A stretch of 64,000 nt of DNA, taken from contig NZ_JAIUIE010000001.1 of assembly GCF_020165495.1 (NCBI RefSeq), positions 1,054,001-1,118,000 on the forward strand, in the 5' to 3' direction. The DNA comes from Mesorhizobium sp. BR1-1-16. GTDB lineage: Bacteria > Pseudomonadota > Alphaproteobacteria > Rhizobiales > Kaistiaceae. The translations under genes were made by a program, and so were the position numbers. This document shows, piece after piece, positions 50,979-59,597 of this stretch; the stretch's first letter is position 1, and each line of letters opens with the position of its first letter. The notes beneath the pieces were generated by a model. That model was not told the DNA's origin. It saw only the letters and a list, made by a program, of their open reading frames with translations, and did no database searches.

Positions 50979-53660
50979 ATGGCGGTTCTGCCCTTCGTCG
51001 AGCGGATCGACGTCCTGCCGCGACGCTTCGGCATGCCGCGTGGCGCAGCTGACGTCATCGAACGGCCGTTCCTCGTCGATCGGTTGCGCAATGGGCTGGC
51101 CGGTCAGATCGTCCTGCTGCGCGCCCCGCCCGGCTTTGGCAAGAGCGAACTCCTGGCGGCCGCTCAGGCGCGCTACGACACGGCACAGGAGCGCTTCTCC
51201 TGGCTGACGCTCTCGCACGAGGACGCCGATCCAGCCGTCTTCCTCGATAATTTCGCCGCTGCGCTCGGCCTCGACATCGCGCCTGCGCAACGACTGGGGC
51301 TGGAGCGGGCCCGGCAATTGCTGCTCACCCGTCTGGTCGCTGAGGGCGGGCGGCCCATTGTGGTGCTGGACGAGTTCCAGGCGGCGGAAGGCGAGGCGTT
51401 CGCGTCGTTCTGCAATGCGTTGTTTCGCCAGTTGCCCGAGCCGCTGCGGATCGTCATCTCTACGCATCGCCGGCCAGAATTGGCGCTGTCGCGCATCCGC
51501 CTCAAGGGCCTCCTGACCGAGATCCTCGCCGACGAGCTCGCCTTCACGCGCTCGGAGATGCGACGGCTTGCCGGCAAGGGCTTGTCGAACGAAGAGTTCG
51601 AGACCTTCGCCGAGGTGACCGGCGGCTGGCCGGCGCTGGTGAGCCTCGCCGTGCCGCTGCTGACCGGCGATGCGAGCCCGGAAGTGCGCGCAGACTTGAT
51701 CGCCGGCACGCATCGGCTCTACCGCGACTTCGTGCTGGAGGAGGTGGCACCGCAGATCCCGCCGGACATGCGGGAGGCCTTGACGGTCTGCTCGATCCTG
51801 GCGGAGTTTCCGCTCGATCTGGCGGCCCATCTTTCCGGCGTCGACGTGGCGCCGCGATCGCTCCGTGACCTCGAGGATTTCGCGCCGATCCTCGTCCCGG
51901 TCGGCCAGCGGCCGGGCTGGCTGCGCCTTCATCCGGTTGTCCGCGCCACTTTTGCGGCGCATCTGCAGTCACTGCCGCCCGAGCGGGTTGCGGCGTTGCA
52001 TGGCCGTGCCGCCGCCTGGTTTGCCGAGCGCGGCCATCTGGAAAAGGCGGTCAGCCACGCCTCCCGCGCCGGCGATTTCGCGCTCGCGGCCGAGGCGATC
52101 CGGCAGGCGGGCGGCGTCAGCATCTTCCTGAAGGCCGGACATTCGGTCCTGGCGGGCGTGATCGAGAACATCCCGACGGAGGTCATCCATCGCTCGCCGA
52201 GCCTCAAGCTCTCCTATGCGCTGGTCCTGGCCAAGCAGGGGCGCGTCCAGATGGCGCGTGACATCATCGTCGATCTCCGTCACGCCGCCGAATCCGGGCA
52301 GCCGTCGCCGTTCCTCGCCATCCCCATCTCCGCGCTCGATCACATCGAGGGGCTGATCAATATCTATAACGACCGCAATTCAGACGCGGCCGAGATCGCG
52401 CGGCTGGAAGGGATCGCCGGGCGCCTCGGTCCGGCCGAGACCTTCGGCCGGGGCTGGATCTACAATCATCTCTGCATCGCCTACACGGTCAGCGGCGATC
52501 TTGAGGCGGCCCGTACCAACGCCTTGAAATCGCTGGCCTGCTACCGCGAGGAAAAATCCTCATACGGCCAGATCTTCATGCTGATCCATATGAGCCTGGT
52601 CGCAATGCTGGCAGGACGACCGGCCACCGCCATCATGTTCGGCCGCGAAGCCGAGGAGCTGTGCCAGCGCCACCAATGGAGCGACCGCAACCTGATCGCG
52701 ATCGCGCATATTCCGCTGGCCGAGGCTCTCTACCAGCAGACGCAATGCGACGCCGCCGAGGCCATGATGCGCGAGGGCATGCCCTATCTCGCGCGCGGCG
52801 AAGGCTGGGTCGACCTCTTCATGCGCGGCTATGGCACGCTTGCCCGTTGCCAGCTTGCCCGCGCAGGCATCGAGGCAGCGCTGGCAGTGACCGATCGCGC
52901 CGAGGAGGTGGCGGTCGAGCGCGGGCTGCCGCGCCTGCGGCTTGCCGTCGATATCGTCCGCATCGAACTGATGACGCGCGCGGGACTTCTCGAATCCGCG
53001 CTGCATATCGTCGAGCGCTTGCCGCCGATCGATGACGAGAGTGCTTGGCCGACCTGGCGCGAATGGAGCGATGCCTCTATCGCGCTGGCGCGGATCCTGC
53101 TGCGCACCGAACGGGCGGAGGAGGCGCTGCCAGTGCTCGCACGGCTCGGCCAGCGCTCGCGCGAGCATGATCGCGGCTATCATCTCCTGGTCGGAACGGT
53201 CGTCTCGATCGAGGCGTTCTGGGCCGCCGGCCGGCTCGATGAGGCGCGCAGCGCGTTGCTTGCCGCCATTGCGCTGGCGCGGCCGCAGGACTGGCTGCAG
53301 GTTTTCCTCGACGAGGGATTGCCGCTGTCGCAGGCGGTGCGCGGCATCGTACGCCGCTTTGGGCTTTCGACCTTCAGCCCGAAGACGTCGGAATTCGTCA
53401 GCCGCATTGCCGGCGCATGGCAGCAGGGCGGACCAGCGCGGCCGAAAAGCGATCGCGGCGGGCTCCTGAGTGCCCGCGAGCGCGAGGTGCTTGACCTTTT
53501 GGCCGGCAACTCCACCAACAAGGAAATCGCACGCGACCTCGGCCTCAGCGAGGCGACCGTGAAATTCCATCTGAAGAACCTCTACGCCAAGCTCGGCGTC
53601 AGCCGGCGCAATCTCGCCCTGTCGGTCGCGCGCCAGACAGGGATGATCGAGGGCGCCTGA
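50979..53660 (+). CDS. MalT-like LuxR-family transcriptional activator (STAND ATPase)
   Basis: The 893-residue protein has an N-terminal P-loop (LLRAPPGFGKSE, near 47-57) with the STAND/NACHT-like VLDEFQ segment, a long helical repeat-rich middle typical of TPR sensor regions, and a C-terminal LuxR helix-turn-helix (LSAREREVLDLLAGNSTNKEIARDLGLSEATVKFHLKNLYAKL). ATG 50979 follows GGGAGG; a GTG 12 bp earlier is less likely. It follows the DUF917 gene in the same direction and probably activates this catabolic operon in response to its substrate. Confidence 0.88.
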   Translation: MAVLPFVERIDVLPRRFGMPRGAADVIERPFLVDRLRNGLAGQIVLLRAPPGFGKSELLAAAQARYDTAQERFSWLTLSHEDADPAVFLDNFAAALGLDIAPAQRLGLERARQLLLTRLVAEGGRPIVVLDEFQAAEGEAFASFCNALFRQLPEPLRIVISTHRRPELALSRIRLKGLLTEILADELAFTRSEMRRLAGKGLSNEEFETFAEVTGGWPALVSLAVPLLTGDASPEVRADLIAGTHRLYRDFVLEEVAPQIPPDMREALTVCSILAEFPLDLAAHLSGVDVAPRSLRDLEDFAPILVPVGQRPGWLRLHPVVRATFAAHLQSLPPERVAALHGRAAAWFAERGHLEKAVSHASRAGDFALAAEAIRQAGGVSIFLKAGHSVLAGVIENIPTEVIHRSPSLKLSYALVLAKQGRVQMARDIIVDLRHAAESGQPSPFLAIPISALDHIEGLINIYNDRNSDAAEIARLEGIAGRLGPAETFGRGWIYNHLCIAYTVSGDLEAARTNALKSLACYREEKSSYGQIFMLIHMSLVAMLAGRPATAIMFGREAEELCQRHQWSDRNLIAIAHIPLAEALYQQTQCDAAEAMMREGMPYLARGEGWVDLFMRGYGTLARCQLARAGIEAALAVTDRAEEVAVERGLPRLRLAVDIVRIELMTRAGLLESALHIVERLPPIDDESAWPTWREWSDASIALARILLRTERAEEALPVLARLGQRSREHDRGYHLLVGTVVSIEAFWAAGRLDEARSALLAAIALARPQDWLQVFLDEGLPLSQAVRGIVRRFGLSTFSPKTSEFVSRIAGAWQQGGPARPKSDRGGLLSAREREVLDLLAGNSTNKEIARDLGLSEATVKFHLKNLYAKLGVSRRNLALSVARQTGMIEGA

Positions 53661-53687
53661 CTGCGTCATGCCGGTCGCGATTTCCTG

Positions 53688-54434
53688 TCAGGCCGACGCG
53701 GCCAAACCCTGCATCTGCCTGAGCTCCAAGAGAGGAGGTGTCGCGTCGATCTGTTCGGGCGTGAGCATGTCCCACTTGATGCCACGCGGCCGCGCTGCCC
53801 GCTTGACGCTGAGAAAGCGCGTCGGCGTCGCGATGGCATCGACGAGGATATCGGTTTCGCTCGGCTGCAGCGTTTCCTCGACGACCTGCACGTCATGCAC
53901 CATCGCGGCAACCGGCGTCGTCTCGTCGACGATACCGATCTCCGTGAACATGCCCCATTCGAGATCGAAGAACCCATGGCCCTTGCCGAAGCGCACGCCA
54001 TCGAGCGACACCGCCGAGGCGCCTGTCACCATGAAATCGAAGCGGCCGCGATCGGCGATCTCCGCTAGCGATATCGGGCGGCCGAAATATTCAAGCCCAT
54101 CCAGCCAGGCCGCGAACAGAGCCTGGCCCGGCGGAACCATCGCCGGTTCGAGCAGATAGAAGCCGCGATAGATGCCATAGGTCGAGATGACCAGCGTCTT
54201 GCCCGCCTCCAGCATGCGGCGACGCAGGTCAACGAGGCCGTTGTCCGGCGTGATGAAGGCGTAGGTGCCAGCCTGGTAGAAGGGCTGCGAGACGAGGCGG
54301 TCGGTGGCGGCGGCGCTGCCCTCGAAATCCGGAATGACCTCCGCAAAATCGAGGTGAAACCTGGAGTCCGGCTTTGCGACTGGTCGCAACTTTTCCCAGA
54401 TCCTCTCGCGCACGATCTTCGCCCTGCTCATCAT
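53688..54434 (-). CDS. 5-formyltetrahydrofolate cyclo-ligase-like protein (MTHFS family)
   Basis: The 248-residue protein has the family motifs: KIVRERIWEKL near the start, RRRMLEAGKTLVIST, FGKGHGFFDLEWGMF (the GxGxGxYD-type phosphate loop, here GKGHGFFD) and VVEETLQPSETDILVDAIATPTRFL. It resembles the MTHFS-domain group rather than the short housekeeping enzyme, so its substrate may differ from 5-formyl-THF. It converges on the MalT-like gene and diverges from the regulator at 54643. Confidence 0.75.
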   Translation of the reverse strand: MMSRAKIVRERIWEKLRPVAKPDSRFHLDFAEVIPDFEGSAAATDRLVSQPFYQAGTYAFITPDNGLVDLRRRMLEAGKTLVISTYGIYRGFYLLEPAMVPPGQALFAAWLDGLEYFGRPISLAEIADRGRFDFMVTGASAVSLDGVRFGKGHGFFDLEWGMFTEIGIVDETTPVAAMVHDVQVVEETLQPSETDILVDAIATPTRFLSVKRAARPRGIKWDMLTPEQIDATPPLLELRQMQGLAASA

Positions 54435-54642
54435 CCCTCCGTTTTATCGATTCATGGTCATGCACCCACGAAACACTAGTTCCCGGCATGATTTGCCGTC
54501 ATGACGAAATAATGGGCAGAGCGATCCCCGCCGAGACGGTTTCCGTTCCTTGGAATGCTCTGATGTTCTCGCCTCGACTCCATCAAGTGCGGTGATATGA
54601 ATCCGAATTGACGATGGACCCGCGACCAGGAAGCGCTCGCCC

Positions 54643-55575
54643 TTGAACAGGAATTTTTTGACCCTGGACGCCGCGGAGAGCCACGCGGCTGTCCGGGCGC
54701 TGTCCTCGCCTGCGCGGATCGACATTCTGCGGCTGTTGCATGCGGAAGGGCCGATGAACGTCAACGAGATCAGCGTTGCGCTTGGCCTGCCGCAATCGAC
54801 GGTCGCGACCAGCGTACAGGCGCTGGAACAGGCGGATCTGATCGACACAAAGACCGTTAAGGCGCGCAAGGGGCACCAGAAGATCTGCTCCGCCCGTTAT
54901 GCCGAGATCGTCATCCGCTTCGACAAGGAGATGAAAGCCCCCGACGACGAGGCGATCGAGGTTTCGATGCCGATCGGGCTCTACACGAGTTGCGCTGTCG
55001 AGGCGCCATGCGGCCTCTGCTCGACAGAGGGCGTCATAGGCATGCTGGATGTGCCGAACCATTTTCTCGATCCAAGCCGGATGCAGGCCGGCCTGATCTG
55101 GTTCGGCCGTGGCTTTGTCGAATACAAGTTTCCCAACAATGCCAGGCTGCTCAACGAACGGATCAGCGCCGTCGAATTTTCCATGGAGCTGTCATCGGAG
55201 GTGCCGGGGACCAACCCGGACTGGCCGTCGGATATCACGCTCTGGGTCAATAATGTTGCCGTCGGCACCTGGACGTCGCCCGGCGACTATGGCGACAAGC
55301 GTGGTCTCTTCACGCCCCGATGGTGGAAGCTCGAAGGCTCGCAATATGGCACGCTGAAGACCTGGACCATTTCCGAGCGCGGTTCGTTCATCGACGATAT
55401 CAAGATTTCTGATATAAACCTCGGGGATCTCGATATCGACCGCCATCATTCGATCCGGCTGCGCATCGGCATCGCTGAGAATGCCAAAAATCCGGGTGGA
55501 ATCAATATCTTCGGCCGAGGTTTTGGTAATTTCGATCAGGATATCGTCATGCGGCTTTACCGACAGCCCACCTGA
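54643..55575 (+). CDS. Winged-helix (ArsR-like) regulator with C-terminal sensing domain, linked to arabinofuranosidase
   Basis: Residues 15-85 (AVRALSSPARIDILRLLHAEGPMNVNEISVALGLPQSTVATSVQALEQADLI) form an ArsR-type winged helix-turn-helix. The remaining ~220 residues are beta-rich and unusual (SMELSSEVPGTNPDWPSDITLWVN, IGIAENAKNPGGINIFGRGFGNFDQDI), probably a ligand-binding domain. Start is TTG 54643, supported by AGGAAG 9 nt upstream. The 29-bp-scale palindrome at 55639-55663 lies between this gene and the GH51 gene, so the regulator likely controls the latter by binding a sugar (inference). Confidence 0.78.
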   Translation: MNRNFLTLDAAESHAAVRALSSPARIDILRLLHAEGPMNVNEISVALGLPQSTVATSVQALEQADLIDTKTVKARKGHQKICSARYAEIVIRFDKEMKAPDDEAIEVSMPIGLYTSCAVEAPCGLCSTEGVIGMLDVPNHFLDPSRMQAGLIWFGRGFVEYKFPNNARLLNERISAVEFSMELSSEVPGTNPDWPSDITLWVNNVAVGTWTSPGDYGDKRGLFTPRWWKLEGSQYGTLKTWTISERGSFIDDIKISDINLGDLDIDRHHSIRLRIGIAENAKNPGGINIFGRGFGNFDQDIVMRLYRQPT

Positions 55576-55638
55576 AGAATGCCTTCTCGCGACCTGTTCT
55601 GCGTTGACAGGGTGTGCCGTGCGGATCATACTCACAGC

Positions 55639-55663
55639 TATGTATCAGGAATAATGATACATA
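55639..55663. promoter_or_regulatory. Operator palindrome TATGTATCA-N7-TGATACATA
   Basis: A perfect 9-bp inverted repeat with a 7-bp spacer, in a notably AT-rich patch, ends 28 bp before the GTG start of the arabinofuranosidase. It is the clearest operator in the window, most likely the binding site of the winged-helix regulator encoded directly upstream. Confidence 0.7.
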
Positions 55664-55691
55664 TTTTTGGGAAACGCACAGTGAGGTTGCC

Positions 55692-57200
55692 GTGAAAGCG
55701 AACGTGATCGTCCACAAGGATTTCGCGGTCTCTCCGATTGACGATCGTGTCTACAGCTCGTTCCTGGAACATCTGGGTCGCGCGATCTACACCGGTATCT
55801 ATGAGCCCGGACATCCGACCGCCGACGAGGATGGCTTCCGTGGCGACGTGATCGATCTCGTCCGCGCGGTGAAGACGCCTTATGTGCGCTATCCCGGCGG
55901 CAATTTCGTCTCGGCCTATAACTGGGAAGACGGCATCGGCCCGCGCGATCAGCGTCCGACCCGCCTTGACCTCGCCTGGCGCACCCGCGACGACAATCGC
56001 ATCGGCGTCAACGAATTCGTCGACTGGTGCAAGAAGGCCGATACCCAGCCGATGCTGGCCGTCAATCTCGGCTCGCGCGGCCTCGATGCGGCGCGCAACT
56101 TTGTCGAATACTGCAACCATCCGGGCGGCTCCTACTGGAGCGACCTTCGCCGTCAGCACGGCTGGAAGGACCCGCATAACGTCAAGCTCTGGTGCCTCGG
56201 CAATGAGATGGACGGGCCCTGGCAGGTCGGTCACAAGACGGCTGAGGAATATGGCCGCCTCGCCAATGAGACGGCAAAGGCGCTTCGCCTCTTCGACAAG
56301 TCGCTCGAATTGATCGTCTGCGGCTCGTCGCATTCCGACATGCCGACCTATCCCGACTGGGAGGCGACGGTTCTCGATCATACCTATGACTCGATCGACC
56401 ATATCTCCCTGCACATGTATTTCGCCAATAACGAGCACGATACGCTCAATTATCTGGCGAAGGCTGAGAAGCTCGACCGCTATATCAATACGGTTGGCGG
56501 TATCATCGACTACGTCAAGGCCAAGAAACGCTCGAAGAAGGATGTCAAGATCTCGTTCGACGAGTGGAACGTCTGGTATCACAGCCGCGAGGAAGACAAG
56601 AAGATCCTCCAGGGTGATGCGTGGCCGGATGCACCGCATCTCCTCGAAGATCTCTATAATTTCGAGGACGTGCTGCAGGTTGGCGGCATTTTGAATACGT
56701 TCATCCGCCGCGCCGACCGCGTGAAGATCGCCTGCATCGCGCAGCTCGTGAACGTCATCGCGCCGATCATGACGGAAGAGGGCGGTCCGGCGTGGAAGCA
56801 GACCATCTACTATCCGTTCTTCTACGCCTCGCTCTATGGCCGCGGCACGTCGCTGCGCGCCATTGTCGATGGACCGACCTATGACAGCGAGTTCGGGGAC
56901 GATGTCCCTTATCTCGACGTCTCAGCCGTCCGGTCGGTTGCCGGCGATGAAGTCACATTCTTCATCGTCAATCGTCACCTGACGGAGACGCTGGATCTCG
57001 CAGCGACGCTCGAGGGCTTCCCCGGTGCGCGCCTCGTCGAGCACATCCAGATGACGCATCCGGACCTCAACGCGATCAACACCGCTGCGAACCCGGACAA
57101 TGTCGTGCCGAAGACAGTATCGGGAACCGCGGTCGAGGGTGGCAAGCTGCAGTCGAAGCTGCCGCCGCTTTCCTACAACGTCATCCGCGTCGCGGTCTGA
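55692..57200 (+). CDS. Alpha-L-arabinofuranosidase (GH51)
   Basis: The 502-residue protein has the GH51 (beta/alpha)8 barrel and C-terminal beta domain: HLGRAIYTGIYEPGHPTADEDGFRGDVIDLVRAVKTPYVRYPGGNF, the acid/base glutamate in LWCLGNEMDGPWQVGH and the nucleophile glutamate in ISFDEWNVWY. It has no signal peptide, so it acts in the cytoplasm on arabinose-containing oligosaccharides. GTG 55692 (VKANVIVHKDF) gives the usual family length; an in-frame opening at 55614 would run through the operator and is rejected. Confidence 0.9.
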   Translation: MKANVIVHKDFAVSPIDDRVYSSFLEHLGRAIYTGIYEPGHPTADEDGFRGDVIDLVRAVKTPYVRYPGGNFVSAYNWEDGIGPRDQRPTRLDLAWRTRDDNRIGVNEFVDWCKKADTQPMLAVNLGSRGLDAARNFVEYCNHPGGSYWSDLRRQHGWKDPHNVKLWCLGNEMDGPWQVGHKTAEEYGRLANETAKALRLFDKSLELIVCGSSHSDMPTYPDWEATVLDHTYDSIDHISLHMYFANNEHDTLNYLAKAEKLDRYINTVGGIIDYVKAKKRSKKDVKISFDEWNVWYHSREEDKKILQGDAWPDAPHLLEDLYNFEDVLQVGGILNTFIRRADRVKIACIAQLVNVIAPIMTEEGGPAWKQTIYYPFFYASLYGRGTSLRAIVDGPTYDSEFGDDVPYLDVSAVRSVAGDEVTFFIVNRHLTETLDLAATLEGFPGARLVEHIQMTHPDLNAINTAANPDNVVPKTVSGTAVEGGKLQSKLPPLSYNVIRVAV

Positions 57201-57210
57201 CGGATCGAGT

Positions 57211-57228
57211 GGGCGGCCACGGTCGCCC
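57211..57228. terminator. Weak hairpin between convergent genes
   Basis: GGGCGGCC and GGTCGCCC can pair over eight bases with one G-T wobble between the arabinofuranosidase (ends 57200) and the amidohydrolase (ends 57248). The spacer is only AC and no T-run follows, so this is a tentative terminator. Confidence 0.35.
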
Positions 57229-57247
57229 TCTCATCACTTTCCTCAGC

Positions 57248-58498
57248 TCAGCCCGCCGCCTGCAGCGTGTTCTTCACGAAGCGACCGGCCTGCATGATGA
57301 TCGGCATGTGCTGGCCTTCGCCGGTCAGCAGCGCGAGGTCCGCGAGCGGATCGCCATCGACGAGAACGAGATCGGCATGGGCGCCGGGCGCGATACAGCC
57401 GATCTCGCCTGTCATGCCGATAAGCTTCGCCGCCACCGATGTCGTTGACCGGATCACCTCGATTGGCGGCAGGATCCGGCCGCGAATGACGAATTCGTCG
57501 GACTGGAAGCGGTGCATCGCGCCGAGAAGATCGGTGCCGTAGGCCATCGGCACTCCGGCTTCCCGCAGGATTTCCAGTGAACGTGGGCTGCGGATGCGCA
57601 CGTCGTCGATCTTCGCGACCGAGTCCGGCGGCAAGCCGAGCGATGCGCCCTCACTATGCAGGGCCTCGTATGTGACCAGCGTCGGGCAGGCGATGGCGCC
57701 GCGCTCGGCCATCAGCCGGGCGGTCGGGGGCTCGATCAGGTTTGCGTGCTCCACAGAGCGCACGCCGCATTCGACGGCCCGGGCGATCGCCTCGTCGGTG
57801 TAGAGATGAGCCGAGACATAGGTGTGCGCGTTGCGCGCTTCCTCGACGATCGCTTCCAGCTCGGCCCGCGAGAACTGCAGGACATGGATCGGGTCCGTCG
57901 GCGAGGCGACGCCGCCATTGGCCATGATCTTGATGAAAGTGGCGCCCTGGCGCAGTTCGTCGCGCGCGGCCAGGCGACAGCTCTCGACCCCGTCGCAGAG
58001 CCGGCCCATCGTGCCGAGCCGGTAGGTCAGGTCTTCGGCGGGCCGGTTGTCATAGCGTCCCCGAAGGTCCGAATGGCCGCCGGTCTGCGACAGCGCCTTT
58101 CCGCAGATCACGAGGCGCGGTCCCTCGATGAGGCGCTGCTCCAGCGCCTCAACAAGAGCATGCGTGGCGCCGCCGACATCGCGGACGGTGGTGAAGCCGC
58201 GGTTCAGCATGCCGGACATGATCCGCGCGGCGCCGAAGGCGACAAGCGCGTCGGGCAGCCGGGCGTTGCGTCCGAGATCGGCCATCGTCGCCGTGACATG
58301 CACATGGCAGTCGATGAGGCCGGGCATCAGCGTGCGGTCGCGGCAGTCGATCCTGACAGCGCTGCCGTCCGCGATCGGCCGGTCCGAAATCTCGACGATG
58401 CGTCCGTCGGCGACGCGAACGAAGCGGTCATGCTCGCCTTCATCCGACGATCCGTCCAGGATGCGGGCATTCTCGAAGACGACCGAAGACGAGGTCAT
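57248..58498 (-). CDS. Amidohydrolase family protein
   Basis: The 416-residue protein carries the metal motifs of the imidazolonepropionase/prolidase-like amidohydrolases: GLIDCHVHVTATM (HxH), a lysine in FIKIMANGG that may be carboxylated, YVSAHLYT, VRSVEHANLI and MAYGTDLLGAMH. Such enzymes hydrolyse cyclic amides, carbamates or dipeptides. It is encoded with a 4-bp overlap after a TetR regulator and adds to the amide-degrading theme of this region. Confidence 0.87.
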   Translation of the reverse strand: MTSSSVVFENARILDGSSDEGEHDRFVRVADGRIVEISDRPIADGSAVRIDCRDRTLMPGLIDCHVHVTATMADLGRNARLPDALVAFGAARIMSGMLNRGFTTVRDVGGATHALVEALEQRLIEGPRLVICGKALSQTGGHSDLRGRYDNRPAEDLTYRLGTMGRLCDGVESCRLAARDELRQGATFIKIMANGGVASPTDPIHVLQFSRAELEAIVEEARNAHTYVSAHLYTDEAIARAVECGVRSVEHANLIEPPTARLMAERGAIACPTLVTYEALHSEGASLGLPPDSVAKIDDVRIRSPRSLEILREAGVPMAYGTDLLGAMHRFQSDEFVIRGRILPPIEVIRSTTSVAAKLIGMTGEIGCIAPGAHADLVLVDGDPLADLALLTGEGQHMPIIMQAGRFVKNTLQAAG

Positions 58499-59157
58499 GC
58501 GTGTGGTTCCGGGTCTGGTGTTTTCGCCGAAGCCGCGCGGGTCGCGCCCTCGATCTGTTCCTTGAGGATGGCCTTCCAGAAGCGGAGCAACCGCCTGAAA
58601 TAAACCGGGTCGTCACGCAGGACCGTCTGGACGCCCATGCCGCGCAGCAGGCAGAGGGTCGCGTTCAGCATGACCTCGATCTCCAGCGCGCCAAGCCCGG
58701 TGCCCGCGAAGAAGTGGCGCCAGATGGCGTCCAGATGCTCGTGAAACACCCGCGTCCGCTTTTCGAGCCGCACGCGAAGATAGTCGTTGTGCCGGGCCGC
58801 GGTTACCTCTTCGAGCGTGAGCATGAAGAAGCGGCCCGAGAAAATGATCCACACACGGTCGATGAAATCGCTGAGGCTGAGCGATCCGCCCTGCACCAAT
58901 CCAGCATAGGTGCGGATGTCGCTCGTCACCATGGTGAGATGCTTGTCGAAGGCCTCGACCACCAGCTCGTCCTTGCCCGCAAAATGATGGGCGAGGGCGC
59001 CCCGGGTCAGGCCGGCGCGCGCGGCGATATCGACGGTGGACGTGCCGGCATAGCCCTTCGAAAGCAGGAGATCGAGCGTTGCCTCGATCAGGCGGGATCG
59101 GGTGGCCGCGGTCCGCTCTTCCTGTGTGCGGGGGGCTTTGTCAGGGGCGGGTTGCAT
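58495..59157 (-). CDS. TetR-family transcriptional regulator
   Basis: The 220-residue protein has the TetR helix-turn-helix (RSRLIEATLDLLLSKGYAGTSTVDIAARAGLTRGALAHHFAGKDELVVEAF, about residues 20-68) and a helical C-terminal ligand domain. It precedes the amidohydrolase with a 4-bp overlap on the minus strand. A palindrome just upstream of its start (59184-59197) suggests autoregulation. Confidence 0.9.
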   Translation of the reverse strand: MQPAPDKAPRTQEERTAATRSRLIEATLDLLLSKGYAGTSTVDIAARAGLTRGALAHHFAGKDELVVEAFDKHLTMVTSDIRTYAGLVQGGSLSLSDFIDRVWIIFSGRFFMLTLEEVTAARHNDYLRVRLEKRTRVFHEHLDAIWRHFFAGTGLGALEIEVMLNATLCLLRGMGVQTVLRDDPVYFRRLLRFWKAILKEQIEGATRAASAKTPDPEPHA

Positions 59158-59183
59158 GGCGCGAAAGTATCAGCCTCCCAGAA

Positions 59184-59197
59184 ACATGCAAGCATGT
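59184..59197. promoter_or_regulatory. TetR-type operator ACATGC-AA-GCATGT
   Basis: A perfect 6-bp inverted repeat with a 2-bp spacer lies 27-40 bp upstream of the TetR start, followed by ATGTATGTATGTA-like direct repeats. Position and shape fit autorepression by TetR. Confidence 0.55.
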
Positions 59198-59403
59198 ATG
59201 TATGTATTGACGCGGTTCAAAATGCCTGACAGTCTTGGCCCATCGTGACGCTCAAGCTGATGGCGAAGCCGAGCCAGGGCGATCACCAATCGGACAGGAG
59301 TGAAGGCGAGGCGGCTGTCGCGCGAAGGTTGCGGTGGTGTGCGCTGATCAACTTTGGAACGACGCAAAGTTGTTGCGGCGAATATAGTGGCGTGCCGTAG
59401 CGA

Positions 59404-59435
59404 CGTTGAATGTAACCGACAAGACTTGTTCAACG
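59404..59435. promoter_or_regulatory. Nested inverted repeats upstream of the nitrilase operon
   Basis: CGTTGAA (59404-59410) and TTCAACG (59429-59435) are exact inverted copies 18 bp apart and enclose ACAAG-A-CTTGT (59419-59429). They may form a cruciform/hairpin or bind a regulator of either divergent unit. Confidence 0.35.
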
Positions 59436-59597
59436 AAAAGAATGCCGCCAAGGGCATCTGGCTAAAGAATAGTCACCAGATGATGACGGTTTGGACTTCG
59501 TCGGCATTCGGGTGGCTGCTAGCATGAAGGCAGATTTCCGTTTTGTTCTGTTGAGGCGGGCGCGCGACATTGCGCGGCCCGCGTCTGGAGAGATCCC

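Larger units (their letters stand above)
59158..59597. promoter_or_regulatory. Divergent intergenic region between TetR and nitrilase genes
   Basis: This 440-bp gap has no credible gene. It holds the TetR-type repeat at 59184-59197, the repeat pair at 59404-59435 and the nitrilase ribosome site GGAGAG before 59598. It must carry promoters for both divergent operons. Confidence 0.5.

Noticed and set aside
54497-54506. The palindrome CGTCATGACG upstream of the winged-helix regulator
   Set aside because: Ten bases only and easily met by chance; the longer dyad at 55639 is the better operator candidate.
59184-59213. Short ATGT tandem repeats as a possible microsatellite or CRISPR fragment
   Set aside because: Only three units; better explained as part of a TetR operator region.
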